A stretch of DNA of 64,000 bases from Tolypeutes matacus (Eukaryota; Chordata; Mammalia; Cingulata; Chlamyphoridae). Location of the stretch: positions 27,045,103-27,109,102 of the forward strand of contig JAKSZT010054215.1 in assembly GCA_026826555.1 (NCBI GenBank). The letters are read 5' to 3'. Both the position numbers and the translations under genes were made by a program. Positions 1 to 10,347 of this stretch are shown piece after piece. Positions within the stretch are counted from its first letter, which is position 1. Each line of letters opens with the position of its first letter. The notes below the pieces were generated by a model. That model searched no databases. It was not told the origin of the DNA and worked only from the letters and a program-made list of their open reading frames with translations.

Positions 1-665
1 TGCAACCCCTACTCTCCAGTTCATTGGACTCACCCAGGACAACTAACAAGAAGGTGAGGATGGAAAACCACCATACCAAGGAAATGAGAGAGGCTACAAC
101 TGCAAGCAAGGGAATCCCATCCATCAGCCATATGGGATCAAAGCCCCTTCTCAATTAGAGGTGGAGTGGGCATCACCATTCCAGAATACTCAGGACTGGG
201 GAATAAAAAATGGACTAGAGCAGACTTACTGGTATTCTACTATAGACTTATTGTGATTCTGGCAATGGAAGAAATCATATCATGGATGTGGAGAGAGTGG
301 CCACTGGAGGGGCGGAAGTCAGGGAGAGGGAAAAAGAGGTGTATATGGGGGTATTTTCAGGACTTGGAATTGTCCTGCATGACATTGCAACAACAGATAT
401 AGGTCATTATTTATCTTGCCATAACCTACAGAATTGAGTGGAAGAGAGTGTAAACTGCAATGTAAAGTATAATCCATGCTTAGTGGCAATGCTCCAAAAT
501 GTGTTCATAAATTACAATGAATGTATCACACTAATGAAAGAAGTTTGTAATGTGGGGAAAAGTGGGAGGTGTGGGAGTGGGGCATATGGGAATCCTTTAT
601 CTTTTTTTATGTAGCATTTTATGTAATCTAAGTATCTTTTAAAAATAAATAAAATATATATTTTA
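1..665 (+). repeat. L1 3' UTR fragment, copy 1 (cut by the window edge)
   Basis: Sense-strand L1 3' UTR. It matches the reverse complement of about 4100-4740 closely and 10370-11000 more distantly. The right end is A/T-rich (about 640-668), as expected for a LINE tail. The window starts inside the element, so its 5' truncation point is not visible. It contains a short open frame (166-402) that is related to open frames in the other two copies; see findings. Confidence 0.8.
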
Positions 666-999
666 AAAATTGCTTGGAACTGAAAATTCTTGATTTCCTC
701 CCACTTTCTGCATTCAGAACAGGAATACCTATAGCTGGCGTCCTATGCCTGTCCCACTATTGTATATGGAGAGCAGATAACTTATTTTTAGTTTCAGAGG
801 TCCACAGATAGGGAGGGATTTTGGCCCAGGAAAGATTTGGGATTTTTGAGCTAATGAAATTTAGATGAGCTTTGGACTCTGAGTTGAAGCTGTAATGGGT
901 GGGAACTTTTGGGAATGTTTGGATAGGATGAACACATTTTGCATGTGCTATGGACAAGAAAGCTTGGGGGTAAGAGGGCAGACTGGTAGGCAAATTAAT
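666..999. other. Unassigned sequence
   Basis: About 330 bp of unique-looking AT-rich sequence between the L1 fragment and an old LTR. I recognise no gene or repeat in it. Confidence 0.4.
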
Positions 1000-1475
1000 G
1001 GCCCTCCACAGAGGTCCACATCCTAATTCTCAGAACCTGTGACTGTGTTCCCTTACATGGCAGAAGGGACTTTGCAGATGTGACACACTTAAGGGTCCTG
1101 AGATAGGGAGATTATCCTGAATTATGTGGGCAGGTCCCATGTATTCAACAGGTCCTTAAAAGATGAAATATGAGGCAAAGTGTCAGAGAAGGAGAGTAAT
1201 GATGGCAGTAGAGTTCATAGTGATGCCATCACTGGAAAAGGTCATGAGACAAGAAAAATGGAAGCATCTAGAAGCTGGAAAACACAAGGAACTGCTTCTC
1301 CCCCAGAGCCTCCCGAAAGGAACGTGGCCCATTGACACCAGATCTTTGCCTTGTAAGACCTATTTTTCAGACTTCTGACCTCCACAACTGAAAGATAATA
1401 GATTTGGGTTGTTTTAAGCCAATAAGTATGTGGCAATCTCTTACAGCAGCAATGTAGAACCTAAGAATAAAGTTG
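1000..1475 (+). repeat. Ancient LTR, MaLR-like (MLT1/MST type)
   Basis: The sequence follows the order typical of mammalian MaLR-type solo LTRs: a 'cagatgtga' segment, a 'cctgaattatgtgggcaggtc' type segment, 'ctagaagctgg', 'cagacttctgacctcc' and a terminal 'gttgttttaagcca' block near 1410. The 5' end is eroded and no target-site duplication is visible. Class assignment is from memory of consensus sequences; the exact subfamily is not claimed. Confidence 0.6.
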
Positions 1476-1689
1476 AAATCATGGAAGCAGAGTGAAGAGA
1501 AGGAAAGAAACTGGGTCTTGGTTATGCCATTCTGATCATTGAAATGTGCCACTGTACATTAAACCAGCTCTGCCTTTGGATTTCTCAGTCACAGGGGTCA
1601 ATTGATTCCTTTAGTTATGCCAGGTTAAGACGGGTGTCTACATCCTACAACATAAAGCTTCCTAAATTAACCGATTAAAAACAAAGCTG

Positions 1690-2048
1690 GAGAAGTGGAT
1701 GTGACTCAACCAGTTGGGTGCCCACCTACCATATGGGAGGTCCTGGGTTCAGGACCTGGTGCTCCTAAAAGAAGACAAGGAGACACTGCCAACTACAGCA
1801 ACAAGCTAGATGCCGCCTCCTGAGGCAATGAGCAAATTCCACAAGCCAGCACACACCTCAGCCCACGGGGAGTGGATGTGGCTCAGAGAAGGCACTCCCT
1901 TCTCATGTGGGAGGTCCCAGGTTTGGTTTCAGGTGCCTCCTGGGAAGGCGAGCAAACAACAAGCAGACAGACAAGAGAATCATCTGGGGATGGAGGTGGG
2001 GGGATAAAGAAAGAAAAATAAAACGTAAAGTCTTTTTTTTAAAAAAAG
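1690..2048 (+). mobile_element. Dimeric DAS-type SINE (tRNA-derived)
   Basis: Two tRNA-related monomers lie in tandem, at about 1690-1775 and 1868-1950. Each has an A-box-like 'gtggatgtg(a/g)ctca' stretch and a B-box-like 'gggttcaggacc' or 'ggtttggtttc' stretch. Between them is a linker with one 'acaagctagatgc' unit. An A-rich tail runs to about 2048. Flanks share 'aaagctg/gaagctg', a possible imperfect target-site duplication. Such SINEs are characteristic of armadillos, which is the main clue to the organism. Confidence 0.85.
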
Positions 2049-3739
2049 AAGCTGACCTTTATAAATGCATTTGGCCCACTATAGAAATTATGGCTTTTAT
2101 CAAATTCCACTTTTACAACTGATTTTTGGATGGCAGAGTTCATCAGAAGCCTAACCCTGGGTGTGTGATATTATGACTATGAATGGGAAACTTTGTCATT
2201 TTTATTAATCAGCAAAACTTTTTTCAATGTCCATTATATGTGTAAGATAATTTGGTGGTTAAAAGGAAGAACAAAAAAGTATTCTTTCTTTCAAGTAGCT
2301 TCCAATCTAATTGAAGAGACAAAGAAAATAGATACCTTTTATGGCCTAGAACTTAAAATTTTTATACACATACAATGCCTCTCCTATTCTTCAAAGATTA
2401 GTAATATTCTCACCTCAAATTCCCTGATGGGTTAATATTCCCATTTGAGTCCTCTTGCCTCCCGGAAGTCATCCCTGATCACCGTATTCTCTACTTCCTC
2501 TAAATTATTGTATTACTTTCCCCCCATACTCTTAATCTTTGAAGAATAGGAAAGACATTTATATTTCTTGATTTAAAGAAAAAGCAAAAAGGCTATAGTT
2601 ATTTCTAAGCACAGGCAAGGAAGCTTGAAGTCAGTCCCAGGCAGGGGAAGAAAATTAATTATTAAAGATATGATTTATAAACACTTAAGAAAGGGTCCAA
2701 GACCACAGGGAGACAGCATGTATTCACTTAGAATAAATCATTGCATATTGAAACAGTTGGAAAATATCACAGACAAATCATATCTGGATGACAGCAAGGT
2801 GTTTTACAATGTACTCATGATACTGTTGTAAAGACCAAAGTCGACAATATTAGCTAAATAATTATACAGAGCATTGAATCTGTAGTCACTATTTCTAGAG
2901 TGTACACTAATTGGTCAATGCTCACTTTGAACACTATTCTCCTGTAATTTATCCTAGGGCTCTGTTTACTGCTAACCCTATAGGAAATGCTCTTTAATTG
3001 CTACCAGGAAAGAGATATTAAAACATGCTTAACAAATTAGTTTGTGAAATAAAACTGGAAGGAATATCCATTATGTTGATTGACTAATTTGAAATTCTAA
3101 AAGATCTCCACCAATTGGAACTATGCAATTAATCTTAAATATTAAAATCTATAAGAATACTTGTAAAGTACTGCATTTAGTAGCCCCCCCCCCCCAAATC
3201 TCAATACTTCAAGGAAGAAAGGGAAAAAAGGGATTTTACTTCAATTGTGAAAAAAAAAAGAGCATTTTAATTACTTGACTTTAATAGAAGAAAATCATAT
3301 GTTGTATCCACTAAGAAGCCAGTGCCATGTTAGACCACATTAGAAGCAATGGAAGTCCCCAACAAGGGTTGTAAATGCTGCTCTTTGCACTCAACCATAC
3401 ATCTTGGAGGGGTTCCCTATTCTCAAAGAGCCTTAATTCCAAAATTGTATAAACTCCAGATTCTTAGTTTTTAAAATTACCTCTTAATTTTTTTATCAAC
3501 CTGAAAATGTGGTTGTTTACCACTGAGTTTAGAATTTAAATTAGTATGATTACAATTAATATGCATGTATAATATTTTAGAAATGATTGAAGCTGTTTAA
3601 AGTCCAAATGAACCTTGTGAAGAAGTAGGCCTGAATAGAGAAACTCAGAAAATGGCTTTTTTTGGTCATGTCAGTGGAAATAAAATGTACAACTAGTTAC
3701 TACTCTGAGAACAGATTAGATTTCATGTGGAATGAAAGA
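2049..3739. other. Unassigned AT-rich sequence
   Basis: No exon structure or confidently recognised repeat. Open frames here are short and lack any recognisable domain. It includes a C12 run at 3184-3195. Confidence 0.4.
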
Positions 3740-3975
3740 AGAGCATGAAGCCACCATTTATATGCCTATTATGTGCCAGGCTTTATGCCAGGCATTTTAA
3801 ATATGTTATCTTTCTTAATACTCAGATCCTTGTGAAGTATTGCTCTTCCCATTCACAGACGAGGAGCCTGAAACAAGAGAGGATAATTTGTCAGCCCAGC
3901 CCCACAGTTAATAAGCGGAAGTGCTCCAATTTGAGTAGGACCTACCACATGGACACCCAGGCTCCTGCCAGAAAG
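3740..3975 (-). repeat. MIR SINE remnant
   Basis: Reads as the reverse complement of MIR. 'tattatgtgccaggc' is followed by a stretch resembling 'atccttgtgaagtattgct', then 'cattcacagacgaggagcctgaaac', then a degenerate 'cacagttaataagcggaagtg' segment, all in the correct order for the family. Heavily diverged, as expected for an ancient SINE. Confidence 0.75.
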
Positions 3976-4054
3976 CATGCTTGCCCCCAGCTGTGTCTTC
4001 AGATGGAAGATGGCCCTGAGCGCTAGCTCCTCAGAAAGACACTCGCTCTCTTCC

Positions 4055-4057
<3 letters not shown>

Positions 4058-4097
<40 letters not shown>

Positions 4098-4101
4098 TAT
4101 T
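4058..4101. repeat. A-run joined to (TA)n microsatellite
   Basis: Eighteen A residues followed by about 13 TA units mark the left edge of the inverted L1 3' UTR copy. A comparable TA-rich stretch sits at the equivalent place in the full-length L1 (about 10357-10371). Confidence 0.9.
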
Positions 4102-6400
4102 AAAGATAATTAGATTATATAAAATGTTACCCCAGAATATAAAGGATTCCGATATGCCCCATTCCCCACACCTCCCACTTTCCCCCACATTAACAACTTC
4201 TTTCATTGGTGTGCTACATTCATTGCAATTGATGAACACATTTTGGAGCATTGCCACTAAGCATGGATTACACTTTACATTGTAGTTTACACTCTTTCCC
4301 ACTCAATTCTGTAGGTTATGGCAAGATATATAATGGTCTTGTATCTGTCATTGCAATGTCACTCAGGTCGATTCCAAGTCCTGAAAATACCCCCATATTA
4401 CACCTCTTTTTCCCTCTCCCTGACTTCAGCACCTCCAGTGGCCACTCTCTCCACATCCATGATATGATTTCTTCCATTGCTAGAATCACAATAAGTCTAT
4501 AGTAGAATACCAGTAAGTCCACTCTAGTCCATATTTTATTCCCCAATCCTGAGGATTCTGGGATGGTCATGCCCACTCCACCTCTAATTGAGAGGGGGCT
4601 TTGATCCCATATGGCTTATGGATGGGACTTTCTTGCTTGCAGTTGTAGATCCTCTCGGTTCCTTGGTGTGGTGGTTGTCCATCCTCACGTCCTTGTTAGT
4701 TATCATGGGTGAGTCCAATGAACTGGAGAGTAGGTGTGCAATTCTGCTGAGGCTCAGGGCCTAGCTGGCACATGGACAGCCCAAAGATTTGAGTCTCTTG
4801 GAGATATACTTACCAACTCCAGCACCAACTATAGAAGGAACAAATAGAAGGAACAGAAGAGGCATGTGTAGAGATGTCACAACTGAGTGCAACTCTGTCA
4901 CACTTGGGAGCACAAACCCCAAAGTAGGGCCCACTGGCAAGGCACCAAACTCTGGAGCTATCTGCTATGACTGTAGGACTTGGGTGTCTCCAGAGCCCTC
5001 AGGAGCCCCACTATTTGGGGTAGTATCTACTTTGGCAGTCTATGAGATCCTGCTGAGACGTTCATAAGTGTTATCTCTGGGATGACCTCCTGACTCACTT
5101 TGAAGTCTCTTAGCCATATAAACTCATTTGTCTTTACCTTTTCCCTCTTTTTATTCAAGGTCTTTTTCCAGTTGCATCACCAACCAGTGCTTGGTAGTTA
5201 TCCAGGGATAACTCATCCCTGCCAGGGAGGCTCATCCCTGGAAGTCATGTCCCATGCCGAGGGGAAGGTAATGCATTTATATGCTGAGTTTGGCTTAGAG
5301 AGAGGCCACATTTGAGCAACAAGGAGGCTCTCAGAAGGTCACTCTTAGGCATCCTACAGCACTAGGCTAAGTTGCAATTTCAAGAGCAAAGACTCATAAG
5401 CATAGTTGCCAATATCAAGGGCCCATCAACGGACCATACGTCTTCACTTGCCATTGCCCCTGCACTTGAGGGATTGTTGCTGTTCCATTAGAGAATGTGG
5501 CAGAGCTTCCCAGTATGGGAATTCAATATTCTTTTGGTTATTGTGTGAATCTCCACCCACTGTGATAATGCCCCATGAACATTTGAACACATTTATATAT
5601 GTTATATGTATGCCCAGGTGAACTTCCTCCCATGTATCCCTCATCACTGACACCCCACACTAAAATGATCCTCCCCTGGCACAGTTGTAATCCTTCTGTG
5701 ATCCAAAACTTTTCAAAAATGAGGCCAAGAATATCGCCAAATATAATTAATAGGAAAATGAAATAATAACAATAGATTTAAACATAAGAAATAAAATACA
5801 TAATAATTTAGAAAAAATGAAATTAAAAAAATTGAGAAATGAAAAAAAAATGAAAAATATTAAAAATTTTTTTTGACATTTTGCATTTCATCACTGTAAT
5901 ATCTGTTGTCCTTTATGTACAGTGACATTTTCTTCCATTCCTTCCCTAGTGTCTTACTTTTTTTTCATTTTGTCTTCAGAGAAGTTGTAGGTCACAGTAA
6001 AGCCACCTGCAGAATACAGGGGCCTCCCATATAGCCAACATCCTCCCCGTTTTCCCCCTTCCCATATCAATAACCTTTTTATATGTGGATGGTACATTTG
6101 TTACAACTGATGTACAAACGTTGCAACATAGCCACTAGCCATGGTCAATGGTTTACATTAGGTTTACATTTTAGACTATACACTTTTATAAATTTTTGAT
6201 GAAATTCAACACGGCCTGTATCCATCATTGCAAGATCATGCAGAACACTTTCATTGCGCCTTAATTACCCCCTCTTCCATCTACTCTATTCCTCTCTCCC
6301 CCTCCCCTTGGGGACCATGGAGACCACTAGGCTTCACTCCTTGAAGGACAAGATTCATAGTTCCTTGCAGCAACACTGAGGGCTTGACATACTAGTTTGT
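4102..6400 (-). repeat. L1 3' UTR, copy 2 (5'-truncated L1)
   Basis: Minus-strand L1 3' UTR, colinear with 10380-12660 of the full-length L1 over almost its whole length. It contains both the outer 3'-end module (about 4130-4390) and a second, related inner module (about 6005-6245). The part at 4100-4740 is nearly identical to copy 1, in inverted orientation. Similarity to the full-length L1 fades after about 6370, so the true 5' truncation point is uncertain (6370-6550). It contains no ORF2 sequence. Confidence 0.75.
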
Positions 6401-8055
6401 CCTCCCCTGTTAGGAGTTGCCCATGCTCTCGAGAGACACCCACCTCTTTATTTGAGAACATATCGGGCCTCCCCAGATAGGAGTTCAACTCACTTGTTCC
6501 ATTCTGTAGCTAGGAATGCCTTCCTTGGTTATGGGCTGTGTCTTACTTAACTCATGTTTTCTAGTAAAATCTCAGCTAATGAAGTCCAGGTGAGGGGCCT
6601 GAGAGTGTTCTGGTGATGACTTGCTATGACAAAGGATGACAGAAATGACACTGAGCTCTGGGAAGGGTTGTGCCAAAGTGCCCCAGTGCAGCTTCTTGAA
6701 AATGCTGAGGAAATTAAGTGCAAGAAGCCTGAATGTTGTTCCCCGAACCCTTTCAACCACTAGTCCCCATACCCAGAATGCTGCCCAAGGGAGGGCAGAG
6801 CTGGCCCTATCTCAATACTTGTCTTCCACAAGCTATTCAGGCATATGGGTAGCTTTTTCTATAATAACCAAAAGCAATGGAAGAAACAAACTTACTGATT
6901 TCCAAATGGAGAAAGAGCTCAGGAAATAGCAGAAGTAAGTTCTTTTGCAAGTAGAAAAGTATCACTTTTGCAGCTGAATACTCTTGTAAATTGGTACTTT
7001 GGCACAACTCTATTCTCATGTACTGAGGGAATTCTTCTGAGGCTGGTAAAACTGCTGCAGAAATAGCCTTTTTGTTGCTGCAATGGTGAACGATAGAGGT
7101 TTAATTGAATAATTTTCTGTATCTAGTTCCACCATGTGAAGTCTTGCAGAAAGTCCAACTGTTGGACTTGATCTATGAGAAAACTTGAAATGTTTTTTTT
7201 TTTCTTTTCTTATATAACATGGGCTCTCTCAGATTCATAGTACAGAGAGCTCTTAAGAAAAGGGAAAAGGAGACAAGTTCATTTTTTTTTTCGAGGTTTG
7301 ATGGTAAAGGAGGCAAGGGAAACTTGGAAGAGCCTAGAAAGAAATGCTGAGTTCTATATTGGATAGAAAAATAATAGGTAAGACAGCAGGGGAGAAATTA
7401 TACCCCTAAGTTGCTATGAGATAACAGAGAACTGAGGCCTTTAAAGAAACATACCCATCAAACCAAGGAAAACATTAAGATCTAACATTACAGAAGGAGA
7501 AGCAAGGGTATTTTCCCATCAATTTGAAAAAAAATAACATAGGAAAATATAGGCCATGTAAGTTCTGCGCTCAATATTGCCCTTCGTCATGAACATGTTG
7601 GCTGCATCTCCAAATCTGATTAACTAATAGTTTTGTGTAGTTTCATACTTATTTCACAAAATGTTTGAGTGTTTTATTTTTTAGAAAATCCTTTAAATGA
7701 TTTGAAATAAAGAGGACAGTTCATCCATAGAATTTAAACTGTTTTTTTTCCCCATGTATGAAAGATGACCTTCTCATCAGCAGGAAACATATTTTAAAGT
7801 CATTTCCTTGGGATATTTGGACTTTTCTCTGAAAAAAGACAAATGAGTTCCTAATGCAAATATTTCCATAAGTCTTCAATAAAAACAATTAACAATAGGA
7901 GGTGGGTTAACTAAAGATAGAATATCTCTACAATGAATTAATCTGTAGGCCTTAAAAACGATGCCATAGAAATATATTTAATGTCATGAGACTCTCCCTG
8001 ACATAAGTGAAAAAATTCAAATATCATATATTATATGACCCTACTTTTCTAATTA
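6401..8055. other. Unassigned sequence
   Basis: AT-rich sequence with no recognised gene. The longest open frames (6636-6929 plus; 6547-6756 minus) overlap each other on opposite strands, show no known domain and look like chance. Confidence 0.4.
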
Positions 8056-8083
8056 ACACACACATACACACACACATACACAC
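8056..8083. repeat. (CA)n microsatellite, interrupted by TACA
   Basis: About 28 bp of alternating CA with two TA interruptions, visible directly. Confidence 0.9.
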
Positions 8084-8099
8084 CATACCAATATAGTAG

Positions 8100-8210
8100 A
8101 AAAGGCGTGGATTTAAGCGTGACTTCAGTCAATTTAGACTCCTGAACCTCCACTTTCTTCTCTGTAAAATGGAGACATAAATATATTCATAGAGCGTTTA
8201 CTCCATACAA
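8100..8210 (+). repeat. MIR SINE fragment
   Basis: Contains the MIR-like core 'ctgaacctccactttcttctctgtaaaatggaga' in pieces, then a 'cataaatatattcatagagcg' tail segment, in the sense orientation. Strongly diverged. Confidence 0.6.
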
Positions 8211-8214
8211 TATC

Positions 8215-9000
8215 TTCTCAACACAGCCAGACTGTTTCTTTTAAAGTATGTCAGCCAAGTCAGTCTGCTGAAAACCTTTTAGTAGTTCCATATCTTATTA
8301 ATTTCACTGAAATTTAAATTCATCTCACTCAAAACTTAAATTCTTTCCTATACCTCATAATGATTATAAAGCCCCAATGACCTGCCTTTCTCCTCCCCTT
8401 CACTCTCTGACCTTACCTCCTACTTGTCCCTTTACTCATTCCACTGCTCCAGAGCCTGGCTGCCTGCTGTTTCCAGGCACACAGGACATACCCCCACCTC
8501 AGGGCCTTTGCACGTGTTCCTCTCACAGATGCATTCCTTCCCAGATATCTGAATGGCTTTTCCCCTAAGCTCTTTAGGTCTTTGCTCAAATGTCACTTTC
8601 TCAGTGAAGCCTTTCCTGATCTTTCTTTAAAAAGGGCCAGAGAAGGAATGCAAGTTTAAATAAGCAAATCAGGGGATGCTTGTGTGTTCTTGAATTTTTT
8701 TCTCCACCACTTTTGCAAGTTACTGCTCATGCATCCTTCAGATCGTAATGCAGTGATTACTTCCTCTGGAAAAACACCACTGAGTAGATAAAAGTCCCCT
8801 TTGTAACTACTCATATCCTCATGTGTTTCCACTTTACTGCACTTATCACAGTGATAATTTTACATATAATGTTGATTAAAGTCTGTCTTTCTCACTAGAT
8901 TGTGAGCATGAAAAAAGTACGGGATTTGGGGGCGCATTACATACTCAGCAGTGGACATAATGTTAGGCACTCATTATGCACCGTTTGAAGGAATGGATAC
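8215..9000 (+). repeat. L2 LINE, 3' portion
   Basis: Shows the L2 order: 'cacctcagggcctttgcac' (8500 region), 'ctttgctcaaatgtcac' (8580 region), 'tcagtgaagcctttcctga', then 'actttactgcacttatcac', a 'ttgtgagcatga' stretch and a degenerate 'aatgttaggcactcatta' end near 8970. This is the 3' untranslated and terminal coding part of an ancient, inactive element. Confidence 0.85.
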
Positions 9001-10293
9001 ATGGCATTGCACACAGTGGCCATGGCCTGAGAAGGTAAGACTGTCTGGGATCCAGAAACTCAGGCACATTTTAACCTCTACTGAGCAGCCAGCTAGATAT
9101 TGCGGACAGGCCAAGTTGGAAAGAAGGGTCAGAATGCGGCATCCTGTGAGGAATCAAGCCTTCCTCATCCACATCTCAGGATGTTCTTTGGGTGTATATT
9201 CCCTGGCCACAGAGGTTTGTTAGGGATATGACTATGATTCAGCCAAAACCGAGGAGAGGCAATGAGATTGCATAGGAATGCTTCGACCAGCAGGCACTGT
9301 TCCCACTGGACTTGAGTTGAGGGGATTTCATGTCTGGAACTGCTGCCCTTTCTTTCAGGATGTGCGGGGAGCAGGTCTGAAAATGGGCAACACTTGGAAG
9401 GAGAAGATAGCTGAGAAGCAGAGGGAAGCAGAGCTGTAGGAGCCTCTGATGAAACTGAGGCAGAAAGAAGGTGGACAAGTCCCCAGCTATTCAGTTACTT
9501 AAGCTAGCAAAATATTTTGTTTATTCAGTTTGATTTGGGTCTCCTTGCAACAAATGAAGTCGTGACTGACATGGGAAAACACCCTTTTAAGGGTGAATGG
9601 GCGATGGGGGTGGGGATGGGATGTGCATAGGATGACACAGACATTTGCAGCTGCTATGGGTCTGACTATAACATAGTTTCGGGCTTCTGGGGACTGACCC
9701 CATTCTGGGAGATGGTGAGCTGAATACAGCCCTGGAGGGCAAACGCTACCATCCTGTAGATCCGTGTTAGTCACTGTAGTTTTTCACTGAATCAACAACA
9801 AACCTGTGTTTTCCCCAAATATATTTAATAATGTTAATTTCCATTTTTTTCCTTTAGAAATAAATATATTTACTTATATTAAATGAAACAGCACATTTTT
9901 AGAACGCTATGAATTTTTTTTTTCTTGTCTTCATGGTATCTTCTATTTTTATGAGAAACCCCCCAATTTTTTTTCTCACTTGAATGTAAAATTAACTAAA
10001 TTTTAGGGATGTTGATAAATATTTAAATGTCTACTTATATTATATGATCTACTGATTTAGATTCACATACATATTTTAAATCACATGAAATATAAATATT
10101 TATTTAGAAATATTATTCTCCACTCTCACATTTTAGCAATTGTATTCATATTCTACATGTGCATTGTTAATGTCAGGCCTGTGTGCGTCTTCATGGAAGT
10201 CATTTCTTAGCCATGCTTCACACAGGTGATAGAAATGTGTCCATTTCCATAGCAGGGACACAATTTTAGTTTTCCATTCATTCCATAGCTGTA
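9001..10293. other. Unassigned sequence
   Basis: Moderately GC sequence up to about 9780, then very AT-rich sequence to the L1 junction. Two minus-strand open frames (9239-9478, 9499-9774) have no recognisable domain and no exon signals that I can defend. Confidence 0.4.
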
Positions 10294-10308
10294 CAACTGA
10301 TGTCTTTA
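10294..10308 (+). repeat. Target-site duplication of the full-length L1, left copy
   Basis: 'caactgatgtcttta' is repeated exactly at 18128-18142. The first C is ambiguous because it could belong to the element. Confidence 0.95.
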
Positions 10309-10347
10309 TTTATTTATTTATTTATTTTATTTTATTTTTTGCTTACA
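10309..10347 (-). repeat. L1 tail, (TAAA)n-rich
   Basis: On the plus strand this reads as TTTA repeats grading into T-rich sequence, directly next to the left target-site duplication. It is the remnant of the reverse-transcribed poly(A) tail. Confidence 0.9.

Noticed and set aside
3853..4302. 149-codon minus-strand frame
   Set aside because: It runs through an L1 3' end, a (TA)n/A-run (giving YIYIY and FFFFF) and a MIR. It is a chance frame across three repeats.
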